Positions 24,234 through 36,070 are shown, numbered from the stretch's first letter. The stretch: DNA of 64,000 nucleotides from Gymnopilus junonius (GCA_015501075.1 JADNYJ010000043.1:62001-126000); one strand, 5' to 3'. The notes: generated by a model not told the origin, from the sequence alone. Numbers and translations are program-made.

Positions 24234-26479
24234 ACATGCCAGTGTAATTACTCTTTACTACCTCTTGCCAGTCAGAACTATTTAGTGACCTGTCCCACAA
24301 GGACTTCCAAAAGCACCTCGTTTATCCTTGGGCTTTCGAAGGCTCTGAATATTTTCCCGATTTCAGTTCCAATCTCCGTGGTATCCCTGGTTGGATCTCC
24401 CCAATGAATCAGAACACCGAGTTCTCCTCGCATGAACTTGTACAAGATGTTTGTTCTTCCCAAAAGATTTGCTGCCAAAGATTCCGGGCCTGGGCGGTAG
24501 TTATCCCTTGCGGCGAGATATATATTGAGAGCCTTGACTGAAAGGGAACTGCGCCATGCCTCGATTTGAGCCAAGGAAATTTCTAATGGAGGTTTTTGAG
24601 CCCCGAAGAGACCAATAAGGGTCGACGTCAAGGCAGATGTAATTTTCTCGAATCGAGGGGCAGAATCCTGGTCAGTAGTTTCATTTAAAAGGACAACGAC
24701 TTGGTCAGTCAGAGCTCTTAAAAAGTTCTCGTCGATCACGAGGAAGCCACCAAAGTGACTAAGGGTCTCTGTCTTCAACATTGAGAACAAACCCTCTCGG
24801 AATATCGCTTCCATTGCTCGGAGGTCAACTGCTTGACAAAGTCCATACAGATGTGTAGCCATGATCTGTTTCATTTTCATTCAGAAGTTGATATCATGAC
24901 AGGAAACTTGGCAATGCACCATTCGTGTTATTTTAATAGCTTCGAATGTGTACCTTGCACTAATCAAGGCAAGGGAGTTTATAGCTCTAGATATTGAAGT
25001 GGGTGGATAAAATCAATTTGATATCTACCGAAAGGTGTTCGTACAAAAACACTTACTGATTATGCATTTCAGCAGATACCACATGTGTGCTGACTGGGTT
25101 TGCAAGGTAGGCAATTTCTTAGGGATAAAGTATCTTTATGGGAGGGAATTCCGAATGGTCAATCAAAACTTACCAGATAAATAAGAAGCTGCAGCGACAT
25201 CTGCGACCTTCAAGCTGTAGTCCAAGCTCGGTTCATTGATGGACAGATTGGGAGGAAGACCACGATTCATATGGTTGTTGAGCAATTCGGTAAATTGGGA
25301 ATATGTCAATTTTGCTATTCCACTCGATTAGGCTATCGTCAAAGATCGACAAAAGTTTGCCCACCTAAATGAGCCAAAGCTAGACGGCTGTGTTCCATAG
25401 CCTGGCGAATAAAATTGCAAGTCAGTTATCGTATTTAGCCTTTGAAAAGTCTGCTTACCGATGTGATTCTGAATGAAATTCCGAGGTGAGGAACCATTGA
25501 ACATCTGAAGAAGGAACAAAGTACTCACGACATGGCCATAAAGTTTGCGCCGTGGTGCAAGAAATGGCCTTCTATATCAACGATGGGTTATCGGTTGTCG
25601 AGTTCAACTCTACACTGATCCCCTTTTCGGCTGCAAGTAATGTTTCCAGCTGTGGTCCGATCCATTGAGGCGCCCCACGGATGCAGTAGCGGTCTTGTCG
25701 CAATTTCCCTTCAGGGTCTGCTTCTTCGTGCTGGACCTTGGCAAGTTTAGACGTCTGCAGAATATACCTGATGTTCGCAGCCACTTCGATTTGTCCAGGA
25801 TGTGGCGGGAAATGTCGTGGAGATAAGGTTCGAATGGCTCGCGTGAGCCTTTAATAGCTTCAACACCTGTCATAAATTATGGATCAGCCTCAAAACAAAT
25901 GAATGAGTATCGATTACAGAGCCTACCAAATGCAGAGAGGACCTGTGAGGCAATGGCCAAGGAATGACAATCGTGAATTGCAAGGGCAGCCACTGCAGTG
26001 GATGCACCGGTGCCATTCACCAGTCCCAATCCTTCCTTAGCGATGTACTCGACAGGCTGGATATTCAGCTTTTCCAAGAGAGTCTTTGCATCATAAATCT
26101 TTCTCTCCTGTCTAAAACGATGTTTGAAGATCAACACAGGAGATACTTATGTGCGAACAGTATTTGAATCGACGTACCCGGACCCATACCACGCGCGAAT
26201 GTCAGGATTACCAGTGAGAACGCTGGAAATGTATGAGAGCGGTCCTAGATCCCCTGACGCGCTAATGCTCTGCCTCAGGGGTGCGCACGGTGCTACCCCA
26301 TGGCAAAGGAGTTTGTATAGGCCTTCAATAACAATCCACCTCGTCCCAGATTGGGCTCTTATGATGGAATTCAAGCGAACGAACATGGTGCCGCGAATCC
26401 ATTCTTGAGGCATCATGAGAGCATGATCGTTTGCAGTGAACTCTCCTTCGAAAGAAGGAAGAATCCCACATTGGCATGT
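24234..26479 (-). repeat. Right arm of the 2.25-kb inverted duplication
   Basis: Reverse-complement partner of 21099-23346. Relative to the left arm it lacks one C at about 25585 (CCCC to CCC) and one at about 25803 (CCC to CC), both of which break the PAL frame. It also has a few substitutions around 26110-26160. Confidence 0.95.
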
Positions 26480-26970
26480 AGCTAGCAGTGATTTCTGGAG
26501 TTTCACCGGAGTCCATAAGCTCGTCCTCTGTTTCTTGATTGACTGTACTATTCACTCACCTGCAAGAGGGCTGTTCTCTTCGTTCTGGTCGTGGCTGATA
26601 GTAGATGGACGTCAATGCCAACTTGTGATCCCAAATGGGTATATCCAGCTATTCTTACCACTACCTCCAAAGCCGGTCGTAACCCCATATTGACTTTGTT
26701 CACCAAGCGCCAAATCTTGAACAACGTTGACGGCAGCACCGACGCGTGTTTTGCGCAAGTCTGAGTCATCAATGAAGGGCATATAGTTGTGCCTAACAAT
26801 TGACGACTGTCAGTCGAACAACCTGCGCCAATCAATGTAGTACCCTACCGGCACACGGCAATGACGGAGGCAACGTCAAGGCTGGCGCCATCAATTGTGA
26901 CAGTGCGGTCTTCAGAGAGGTAGTCTCCGATAGTTTGAAGTTGCTGGGCAAAAGCTAAAGTGTGATTCAT
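24278..26970 (-). CDS. Phenylalanine ammonia-lyase, copy 2
   Basis: Second PAL, convergent with copy 1. Start at 26970: MNHTLAFAQQLQTIGDYLSE, then DRTVTIDGASLDVASVIAVC, IDDSDLRKTRVGAAVNVVQD and the canonical loop YGVTTGFGG, with an intron inside the codon after GGS and continuation ATTRTKRTALLQ. The rest repeats copy 1, including ISASGDLGPLSYISS with the MIO triad and the 200-residue C-terminal exon ending at 24278. Copy 2 keeps the family-typical 5' exons, so its N-terminal part looks like the less altered version. As written, two one-base C-run deletions (about 25585 and 25803) interrupt the frame where copy 1 is open. It shares a 490-bp divergent promoter region with the oxygenase gene. 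Confidence 0.93.
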
Positions 26971-27013
26971 TTCAGGAAGCAAAGTCGTAGTGATTTTACT
27001 GAACGAGCAAAGA

Positions 27014-27022
27014 CCCTTTATA
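27014..27022 (-). promoter_or_regulatory. TATA box of PAL copy 2
   Basis: TATAAAGGG on the minus strand, about 44 bp before the PAL copy 2 start, in a context matching the copy 1 promoter. Confidence 0.6.
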
Positions 27023-27461
27023 CCTTTGCAAAACTTCTTTAATGAAAAAAAGAATTCTGTTTTATCTTTGTATAATTATTAGTCTGTGGATGAGAAAAAG
27101 TTACCCTGGACATGTGGCACTCGGTGTAGTCACTCCGATATCCACCGGAGGTGGCAACTTGAATGAGCCCATGTCTATTAACCACTTCTTCCGTGGCCTT
27201 ACCCGTCAGAGCAAGCAAGCGGTTATTGTAGTTCCGGCAAACCAAATTAATTTTATCCTGTCCCTATAGCAGTTACCTGGGTTACTCTGTCAAGTCTTTA
27301 TGCCCGCTGGGACCCTTTTCCTCCAGAACAATGAGATATGTGTTTATAAATGGTACGGCTAGATGCGGTGTTCGTTTGCTTCCGTCTCAAAGGAACTTGG
27401 AGAGAAGCATTTAAGGGCGAAATCTAAGCTGCAAAAGTTCGAAATCACACCCACCACGGAA

Positions 27462-28925
27462 ATGGATTCTCTTTTGAACAGAGAGTCGGTCCCCAAATTT
27501 CCTTCTGATATTCCTACCCATCCTCTGGAAGTTATTGACTACCACTCGATTTTACAAGGAGACAAGATCGAAATCGATAGACTTTGGAAAGCCTCTAAAA
27601 ATCTTGGGGTAGGCTATTTTCTAAATATCCCCAGACTGTCGCTGACGATAATCCAAGTTTTTCTAGCTAGTATTAATCTCCGCATTGAATATTCCACGAC
27701 TCATGGTACTGACAGTGTCAAAAACCATGGCATTGGAGCCGAGAAAATTTTTCAGATCGGCGGGAAAGCGATGTCAATTCCAACGGACGAGAAACTCGCT
27801 TATGAACACGAAGGTGGAAAGGGAAGTAGTTTCGGGTACGTTCCTTTCCTTGGCAAAAATCATTCAAAGCGTTATTCACGAGCTGCCTTTCGGATCTCAG
27901 ATACAAACCACCCGGAGCGAATCTAACAGATGCTTCAGGAGCGGTTGACACTGTGGAGTGGTGGAACATCGCAAAAGATGACATTTTGGAGTACCCAAAC
28001 ATCGCCCATCGGCCATATGCTCAGGTAATCAACCAAAATATGGTTGACCTCGAAGAGTTTGTATTGGCTTCCGAAACAGTTTCCAGAACTCTTCTCGTGG
28101 TATTGAATGATTGTTTGGAATTGCCAAAGGGATTCCTCGAGCATTGCCATTTAAGTCAAGAGCGTAGCACTTGTGAAGCGACAATTATCAAGAACCCTGG
28201 GTCTGAGAATCCGAAACCGTTCACCGAAGCCCAGTTAGCTATTGGCGCCCACACTGATTTCGGTTCCTTGGTGAGTGATGATCTTTTCATGCCTGTGGCG
28301 CTTGGTCTCAACAAAGTTTATACCAGTCACTGTTGCACAACATTTGTGGGGGGCTACAAGTGCTAGTCCCAAGGACCACTACCTGGCAGTACATCAAACC
28401 GTTGGACGGTCACATAATATGTAATCTTGGAGATGCATTAGCCATATTCAGTGGCGGAATTCTGTAGGAAGCGCACCTTTGTTTGCAACATCACAATTGC
28501 TAACCGTCAATGTCTAGACGATCCAATGTCCATCGAGTTGTGTAAGTTTTTATTTTGGACGTTGCAAGACACCAGTCATCTCAAGTGACACTTCTACTAG
28601 GCCACAACCAGGCGAACAAGGCAGATGGGATCGATGGACACTGGTTTATTTTTTCCGTCCACATGCAACCTGCGAACTGAAGACGCTCTCCGAGGAGAGT
28701 CATCTGATCAAGGAAGCGGCAAGCTCAGCAAACAGCGTGAATGTTCCACCTGGTACAACAGCAGAAGAATGGTTCAAGCGTCGTACCAAGTATTTCCGTG
28801 CAGATAATTCGGAGGTGCGTTCCGTTGGTTTCCATGACCATTAATCCAAGTTAACCTGCAACAACGAGTAGGCGGTCGATGGGTGGAAGTACTCTCGTGG
28901 GACGGAGCACAATGAAACGTCATAG
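27462..28925 (+). CDS. 2-oxoglutarate/Fe(II)-dependent oxygenase (isopenicillin-N-synthase-like)
   Basis: Cupin-fold oxygenase of the DIOX_N/2OG-FeII_Oxy type, which hydroxylates or desaturates small molecules. MDSLLNRESVPKFPSDIPTH leads to EVIDYHSILQGD, KNHGIGAEKIFQIGGKAMS, then GYKPPGANLTDASGAVDTVE and HRPYAQVINQ. The iron site is seen as GAHTDFGSL (His-x-Asp), with the distal His and the 2OG-binding region in GGLQVLVPR, LGDALAIFSGGIL spliced to RSNVHRVV. The C-terminal exons read GRWDRWTLVYFFRPHATCEL and end HNETS. The splice between LGVGYFL and VKNHG lacks a visible GT donor, so either two bases are missing or another model applies. An in-frame ATG at 27363 would extend the N-terminus. 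Next to PAL copy 2 and an MFS transporter, a role on a phenylalanine-derived product is plausible but unproven. Confidence 0.85.
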
Positions 28926-29629
28926 GACAGCAGTTTTCCTTCATCCCAAAGACTCCTCCTGAGAATACTAAGATGACACATGGTCTATTGATTGGAGATG
29001 AGGAGTTGTCCTGTCATCGATAAGTTGAAGCACAGCCTAGGATTCACTGGACAACAGCGTGAGGCTCAATTATTAGCTTGAATGAATGCCTTCGTGGGTC
29101 GCTGCTCAATCTCAATGGAGTGTCATGCCAGCTGGCATGGAACTGGACACCACCGAGTGCCCACTAGATGGCATCCTGTGGTAAGTCTCGATGTAAGGAT
29201 CAATATCAAGCTTAGATTGAAGCATCCGTCTGAGTCACCCTATAACCCAGTACCATATCTGTCAGATCTACCGCGCCTGAGCTTGGAAGGTGGATGAAGC
29301 GTGCCGTGCGATGATGTCAAAATTCAAATTGTCATTTCTTAGATCTGTTCCTAATTATATAACCTTTTGTAAATATAGTCCTCGGCGCTCGCACTTGCTC
29401 TTTTTTTTTAACTTTCTTTCCGGTTTCCTCGCTCTACGTGAGTCCAGGTACCAGCATTCGGGACACAGGATAGATGTAGATGCCATGGGCGTAGAGAGCC
29501 CTTTTTTCCCCGCCAGACTAGCCGCGAAAGCCCTGATGCATGGAATGCCGATTCCTAACCCTCGGCAGAATCGCCTTCGCTGACAGCCCTCTCAGGGCCC
29601 CCTTTCTTCTCAACCTTTTCTTCAGAACT
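28926..29629. other. Intergenic region, no supported gene
   Basis: About 700 bp between the oxygenase and the MFS gene. Chance frames only; a short T-run lies near 29401. Confidence 0.45.
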
Positions 29630-31588
29630 ATGGACGGTGAGATTTTACTCAAAGATCTCGGGAGGAACAAGAACACAAGCGTCCATCAACGAGAAAAAAG
29701 TGAACTAGAACAAAGAGACTCGACCATTGGACTCGGAGTTCGCGATGTCCAGACAGGCGAAGGAGCTCTCACACATGTGCACGGACACGAAGATAGCCCA
29801 CAATTGCCACAATTACCACCCGTAGACAGAGTAAGCACCATTTTTTCATATATATATATATTTCTGATCTATATGTCAGGGGCGTCATGCCTGGATGTTC
29901 TGCGTCTCTGCCTGCGTTTTCGAGACTTTCATATGGGGGTGGAATAATACATACGGAATATTTCAAGGCTCGTTTTTTAAAGAAGATCAGCAGTCTCTGA
30001 TAGTCAAAACGTAAACTATAGATTATTACAGTTCAAGTCCTCCCTTCGACAATGCCTCACCAGCAGCGATTTCCATCATTGGCACAGCGTCTTTGGGCAT
30101 TCAATACATGGAAATCATTGTTCTCATTGCCTGTACGTTCCAACTTGTAATAACAAATATTTGCTACCACTCATGGACTTATGCAGTCTTCCAGCGCTAT
30201 CCCGAATATGCCAAACCTTCAATGTGGATATGTCTTTTCATATGTGTGGTGTCCCTCATCGTATCAAGCTTTGCTACGCAGGTAAAGCTCTTTGGGTCTT
30301 TGGACGTCATTCCTCGCTGAAGGACACAAGATATGGCATCTTATTTTGCTGCAAGGCGTGATTTTTGGACTCAGCGCGGGGATTCTTTATGCACCCATCG
30401 TCATGTGGCTGTCAGATTGGTTTGTCACTAGACGAGGTCTCGCAGGGGGGATCATATTTGGCGGGTCAGGTGTAGGAGGATTTGTTTTCCCTCTTGCAAT
30501 GGGGTACCTTCTCAATGCTGTCGGATTCCGTTGGACTTTAAGGTCTTTTTATTTTTACCCTTGGACTTCCTTGTACTAATATGATTGCAGAATATGGGCT
30601 CTCGCATTGGGTGCTTGCTGTGGCATTGCTCTCATTGGGGTTAACCCCAGGATACCTGTTCGTAAACCTTCCATGGATGTACCACGCCATCCCTGGTTCC
30701 CCACTGATCTATCACGGCTGAAAAGCCCGTTAATGGCTATAATTGTGAGCCCAATTCCGAATTGATACCACTTGAGACGACAAATCGAAACTGACATTTC
30801 CTCAAGCTCGGAACCAATATTGTGCAAGCACTTGGATTCTTCCCCGTCAGCTTATTTGTCCCCACCTATACTTCCTCTCTGTTATCTGGAACACTGCCCT
30901 CCACCATCGTCCTTGCGCTCTTCAATGCGGCTTCTGTCATTTTCTACATTATGTTCGGGCGAATATGTGATTCGTATCCATACCCCTACGTCATTTTAGC
31001 CAGTGGTGTTGGTAGCTCATTGGCAGCACTCCTCTTGTGGGGATTTGCATCCTCTCTCGGTTGGGTGTTTGCCTTCGCAGCGGTCTTTGGCGGATTGGTG
31101 GGTTACTACTGATCAACTAAATGCTGTTCTATTCTGACGTATATCCAGAGCGGTGGCTTCCCGGGTGTTTGGCCCGCTGCTGCTTCAGAGATCGGAGGTG
31201 TGTCTTGTCGAGGGTGTCATCGAGTTTAGAGACTCATTTTAGACGTTATCAGGACCTCTGAACCATATAACTAGCCTCGCATTTGGCTGCTTTGCTGTTG
31301 TGAAAGGAATAGCAGCCATCATTGGCCCAATCATAGCTGCATCGCTTCACGACCGCAGCAACCACGCAAAGTCAGTGTACGGTGGATTCGGGTTTCGCAA
31401 TGTCGAAATCTTTGTTGGTATACCCACTTCATTTTTTTTCAATCTTTTGCAACTAAGGAAAGAAACCGTGTGTTAGGTGTCATGGCTGCTGCAACAAGCG
31501 TCGGGGCTGTTGTACTGTCATTTTATTCAACGTCAAAAAGGAGGACGGTGGCCAGAAGATTATTGCCGGCTCCACCATTCTACAAGTG
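29630..31588 (+). CDS. MFS transporter, monocarboxylate (MCT) type
   Basis: Twelve-helix-type carrier. A hydrophilic N-terminus of about 70 residues (MDGEILLKDLGRNKNTS to LPPVDR) is spliced to GRHAWMFCVSACVFETFIWG and NNTYGIFQ, the family entry motif. Then SIIGTASLGIQYMEIIVLIA, MWICLFICVVSLIVSSFATQ, LLQGVIFGLSAGILYAPIVM, WLSDWFVTRRGLAGGIIFGG and GSGVGGFVFPLAMGYLL (helices 4-5). The second half has GTNIVQALGFFPVSLFVPTY, NAASVFYIMFGRICDS-like sequence (NAASVIFYIMFGRICDS), SGGFPGVWPAAASEIGG and LSGPLNHITSLAFG, ending PAPPFYK. Eight or more introns in phase and no frame break. It lies downstream of the 2OG oxygenase on the same strand; export or uptake of a carboxylate related to the PAL pathway is an inference from position. 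Confidence 0.88.
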
Positions 31589-31779
31589 ACCAACCGGACG
31601 GGGACCGATGGAAAAGATAACCTAAAATGCTTTCATGAGAGTGTCAATAGCAATTTGAATTACAGGAGTTGATGATAGATATATTCCAGATCGCCAAGTC
31701 AATACAATTCAGAGATTTTAGAGATATGCCCGAATTCCTTGTCTCCGAACCCCTGAACCTACTAGAAAGTAGAAGGTGC

Positions 31780-32825
31780 TTAGTTGATGGTCACAGTGTA
31801 TGCAGTACTAAAAATAATTAGGAAATTTTCATAAAAATTGAGATATAATTCTCACGTAGTCAGAGTTGCACTTCCTGCTGTGGCTTCCGTGCCAGCCTGG
31901 AAAGTCGTCAAGTACTGAGAGGTACTGACACCTTGATGAGCTGTCAAGTACTGATTTGGAGCTGTCATTTTTTTATTGGCTCTGTCAAAAAGCTAAATAT
32001 CTGACCTCGAGGAAGACATTGACGTCAGCATTAAAGCTCTGGATCCATTGACCACTGGTAGCAGGGAGGAAAGAGAACACAGCGTTGGCTCCATTGGACC
32101 CGACGAAAAGGTTCCTTTAGTGGCGTTCCACATGAGTATCATATCGAGTTATGAAACAAAGCCGACTTACCAGGTGTAACCAGCGAGGGAAATGTTTGAA
32201 GTTGTAGGGACTGCTCCATTGGCATTGTAGCTTGAAGCAATCGGTCCAACACCGATATTGGCGAGCCAGATCATGATTTCATTGACGTTGCTGCCTCCTG
32301 CGGTGCTGGATGTGAATATATCAAAAGCAATATCTGCCTGAACTGAAGAAGAGGATTGTTGCCAATTCCAAGTAACCTGGCAGATGGAGCAAAAAATATC
32401 AGTAACAGCTCTCCTAGCATTAGCTTATAAAAAGTAACACCCACAGGAATACTCTTAATCGCGCTAAGTTGTTTATTCAGGTTTGCATTGAGCTGCATAT
32501 TTGTAAAGCTTTTCACTCCACTTCCGCCATTCCACGTATAGTTGGTTTTCCAAGCAATGGTGTTCCCGTTGAGAGAGGAGAGCGAAGCGCACGACTCGCC
32601 CGAACTAGCGCTAGATGCTCCCCACTGGTCCAGGAGGAGTGAGTACTGCCCCGCCGTCACAGTATCCCACTGACCTGATGATAATCAGTATCCCGTCGAA
32701 ACACGTATATGAAGAACAGCAAAGAACTACACACCGCAATGAGACGAAGTATCAATGGACGCAGTAGGTGCGGCGACTACGAAAGGCAGCAGAGCAGCGA
32801 GGGCGACTAACTTGCTAGAGAACAT
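31780..32825 (-). CDS. Secreted GH12 endoglucanase/xyloglucanase
   Basis: Glycoside hydrolase family 12, a retaining beta-1,4-glucan or xyloglucan hydrolase secreted for plant cell-wall breakdown. The signal peptide MFSSKLVALAALLPFVVAAP is followed by TASIDTSSHCG. The mature domain has QWDTVTAGQYSLLLDQWGA, LNGNTIAWKTNYTWNGGSG, SFTNMQLNANLNKQLSAIKS, PVTWNWQQSSSSVQADIAFD and GSNVNEIMIWLA, where the Glu is the family nucleophile position. FQAGTEATAGSATLTT carries the second catalytic Glu. The end is AYTVTIN. Length near 245 residues is normal for GH12. Five introns in phase, no frame break. Substrate preference between cellulose and xyloglucan cannot be told. Confidence 0.93.
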
Positions 32826-33495
32826 GATGATCTGCATGTAAGAACGTGTACTTCCTTGAGTAGGACTTGGTCGTTGTCGATGAGGGTTTTTATATTCCTG
32901 GTATCAAAATTGAGTAGCGACGCAACGGCCTTCCTGGAGATTATCCGTACACGGCGTCACAAGCACATTATACGGAAGTTTAGGGTCCACCATTGAGACT
33001 TAGTTGAACTGAAGTCAGTTGGCTGCGTCATGCGTACAGGCTAAGACTGACAATCGTGTGGCTTCAGCGTCGGGCGACATCAAAATTGAGGAAGAATCAA
33101 GATGAGGGTCTGATGACTTGGAGTAAAGCAGGTTGGCTTCATGGGATGTGCGCGCAACATACATTGTGGAAGAGGCCCTTACTCTCCGAGGTTTCTGCCA
33201 ATGATTTAGCCAAAAGCTCGGTATCTGTCAGCGGGCTGATGACAACGGAACCGAGAGAAAGGACGGCAGGTCTTTATTTGAGGAAGTAACTGAGAGCGCA
33301 GCCTACTGTAATGGTCGCTGCTTCCAATAAAGAATGGAGTCAAAATTCATCTTGTCGTCCTACACAATAACATAGGCAGCCATCAATTTAATTCCTTGAT
33401 GAAAGTGGACGGGCCGTCAACGAGAAGAAGTAATATACAAGGTGGTAAAAAAAATAGAACCTACATATACAAATTCAAAACACTGAACTGCGCAG
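32826..33495. other. Intergenic region between GH12 and the small conserved gene
   Basis: GH12 promoter side. A 77-codon plus frame (33056-33289) has no motif. Nothing is supported. Confidence 0.4.
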
Positions 33496-34032
33496 TCAGC
33501 CAGAATCATGATCATGTGAAGACCTGTGGAGCGGGCCTTCAGAAGTGTTTCCTTTAGACGAATCGGAGGTCTCGTGAACGTTTGTCTGCACCCCGGCCGC
33601 TCCGCTGCGTGGACCGGCACCGCGACGCTTTGGAATATGTTGGGTTTCTTCGCCAAAGAAAGGTTTATCGTCCTAGAGCAAGCTGTCAATGTAAAATTTC
33701 CAAATACTATAACAAACTGACTCCAAGTATTTCCTTGATCTTGGCTTCTCCAGTATATATCTCGTGTCCGTGTTGGACAAGGTCCGGATTATGTGTTACC
33801 TTTCCTTTGAGTTCATCAACTAGGCCAACAACTCTATCGATCAAATTCTGGTGCATGCATTCAGATAGGCATTGCCAAGTAGAATCTACGAGGCCAATCT
33901 CACCGGATCATCTGGAAGATTTGGTCCATAGCCGACTTTTCCTGCATGTCTTTGAGGAGGGTAGCTATAGGGTGCAATGTCAGGCTCGTTTGTTTTGCTG
34001 TTATTCTCTTCAGGGGATGGTCCACTGGACAT
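33496..34032 (-). CDS. Small conserved fungal protein with KGK-HNP motif
   Basis: Three exons, about 120 residues. Exon 1 (from 34032) encodes MSSGPSPEENNSKTNEPD, then PYSYPPQRHAGKVGYGPN. The second carries VVGLVDELKGKVTHNPDLVQ followed by HGHEIYTGEAKIKEIL. The third reads DDKPFFGEETQHIPKRRGAG and ends SSHDHDSG. I recall similar small hydrophilic proteins, with PQRHAGKVGYGPN and ELKGKVTHNP...TGE blocks, as widespread in ascomycetes and basidiomycetes; the KGK.THNP part is CsbD-like. Function is unknown. Splice sites (GTGAGA..CAG and GTCAGT..TAG) are in phase. Confidence 0.75.
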
Positions 34033-34419
34033 TGATAATGTTGAGAGTAGAAGAAAGAGCACAGCTGAAGTTTAGACATAGAATGAAACATCGAATTCTT
34101 TGAAATAGTCGACCCCAAGTGTTCTAGACTTGAGATAAGTAACGAGGAACGCTGTCACCGATTCACGTTTGAAACCACCCGCTATTTGGCGCAGCTTGGT
34201 TGTCCTTTGTCCACAACAATCTGCACAACTCCTCTTGACTACAGCTTCCATTGATGGCGTCATCTAAAGTACTCCCCATTGCAGATTTTAACAATGATAA
34301 CCTGATTACACAAGTCAAATAGATGAAACGAGGTTAATATTTGAGTACACGCAGAGTAAGAAAATCACTATGCATGGTAAATTCAAGGTAAAGAAATAAG
34401 CAAGAGGGTGCGTTTAGAG

Positions 34420-36070
34420 ACCTGAGCACCCAGTCTGTTGTAATAACGGACAAGGCACCCACGCCTAGCCCCGGGCCCGACGACAAGGGAGCACAAGAGA
34501 GCCAAGCTCTCCACCCCCGGGGAAACGGTGTAGACGAATCCGAAATACTGCGAGATCTCTCTAGCAATATTCAGATTCTGGGGAAAGAGGGAAAAAGACT
34601 ATTTAAAAAGAAGAAAGCAAATGAAAATTTGTCAGAGACGGTGAGCGCCCTAACCTTTTAAGTGATGCGATGGGATCCTATTGACTTTACCGCATGGTAG
34701 GAGGATCAACCGCCGACAACACCCAAGGGTTTCATGCTCAACGGGCGACTGAGCCTTGCGCAGTTAAACCCGACCCCGGGACCCTTGCAAGGGAGCATGA
34801 CGAGAGACCCTGGTTTGAGGCCAGGTTCTCACCCCGGGAAGCAAAGCCAGAGAAGAGAAAACAAATCCAAGATCGCGGCTGTTAAAGAAGAAAATATGAT
34901 CAGTCGAAGAAAGCTATGGCAGCCATAAAGAAAACTCACGTTTTTCAAAGGAGGATAGCTCAAGCCAACGATGCACGAGCAAGGCTGGCCTTTTAAGCGT
35001 GATAGAACGGGATCCAATTGTCTTTATCACCGCCTCAAGAGAAGCTTCGATAGCAGATCGACCACCTATAACGCCCAAGGATTTACGTGCTCTAACGGGC
35101 TACTGCTGAAACAGTTGAACCCGGCTACCGGGACCCTGCCAAGGGAGCACGACGTGAGACCCCGACTTTCATCAGGTTCCCACCCCGGGAAACAAAGCAT
35201 ACAAGCAAGTGAAGCATAAAGTATCACTATAAAAGAAAGAAGTCAGTCGACGATTAGTATGGCAGTCGTAAAAAGGATTTACATTCGTGGACTCCTGGCA
35301 TAGAGATAGATGTAGCTGACAAAGAAGACATGAAGATTAGACGATGAAAACGACAGCCACAGGAAAAACCCACTCATACGGAAAGCTTAAAAAGCTACGT
35401 GCTCTTAGAGGAACGGCTCAAAGGAGAGCCGAACCCAGCCCCGGGCCCACGACAAGGGAGCACGAAAGAGAGCCAAGCTCTCCTACCCGAGGAAAAAGGG
35501 TAGACGAACCCATAACACTGCCAATTTCTCGTGCAATATTAGGATTCTGGGGAATGGGGGAAAAGAAGAAAAAAGAAAAGAAGACAAAGACAAAGAAAGG
35601 AAAAAAGAAGAAAAAAGAAGAAAAAGGAGCGCTGTTGAGAAGGAAAGGTAACCAGACGACAAAGGAGGGTGGTAATAATAAGACTCACTGTTTTGTTAGA
35701 CGTCCCACTTGACAGCCACAAAGTGTGGTACAGTGCAGTGCAAATAGGACAAGTGACCTCGACTGACATGGAGTTTGACCAGCCAGCCAAGGAACAATCA
35801 AATTACCAGCAATGCACTCTAGCAAAGTAAGCAAAAGCTGGTCTCTTGAACGTAAAGGAACAGGATCTAATTATCTTTAACTGGGCCTCGAGTTAGAGAC
35901 ACCAGTTAGAAAGATCAACCACCTAAAACGCCCAGGTTTTCGTGCTCTGAGCGGGCAACTGTCCAAGGCACAGCCAAACCCGGTCACCGGGACCCTTGCA
36001 AGGGAGTACGACGAGACGACGAGACCGCAGCCAACGAGGAGACTGCGGCCATGACATCCCCCGGAAGAAG
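34420..36070. repeat. Degenerate repeat array, at least five units of two types
   Basis: Five related blocks sit at about 34430-34600, 34640-34920, 34990-35280, 35390-35560 and 35840-36060. All share a core like CCGGGACC(C), then CAAGGGAGCACGA, then a small hairpin and CCCCGGGAAA. Blocks 1 and 4 form type A: GGGCCC(G)ACGACAAGGGAG, the hairpin GAGAGCCAAGCTCTC, then CAATATT and GATTCTGGGGAA. Blocks 2, 3 and 5 form type B: GGGATCC, GATCAACC/GATCGACC and ACGGGC(G/T)ACT preceding the core. Unit spacing is 300-550 bp. No coding potential is shared, and I do not recognise the family. Purine-rich tracts (35556-35640) lie between units. Confidence 0.65.

Noticed and set aside
27595..27725. Possible AT-AC (U12-type) intron in the 2OG oxygenase, because ATATCC follows the exon and no GT is present
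   Set aside because: The acceptor that restores the frame ends in AG, no convincing U12 branch site is seen, and such introns are not expected in this group; missing bases are more likely.
34780..34850. GGTTCTCACCC, resembling a Pol III B box in the repeat units
   Set aside because: No A box at proper spacing and no tRNA-like fold, so a SINE origin is unsupported.
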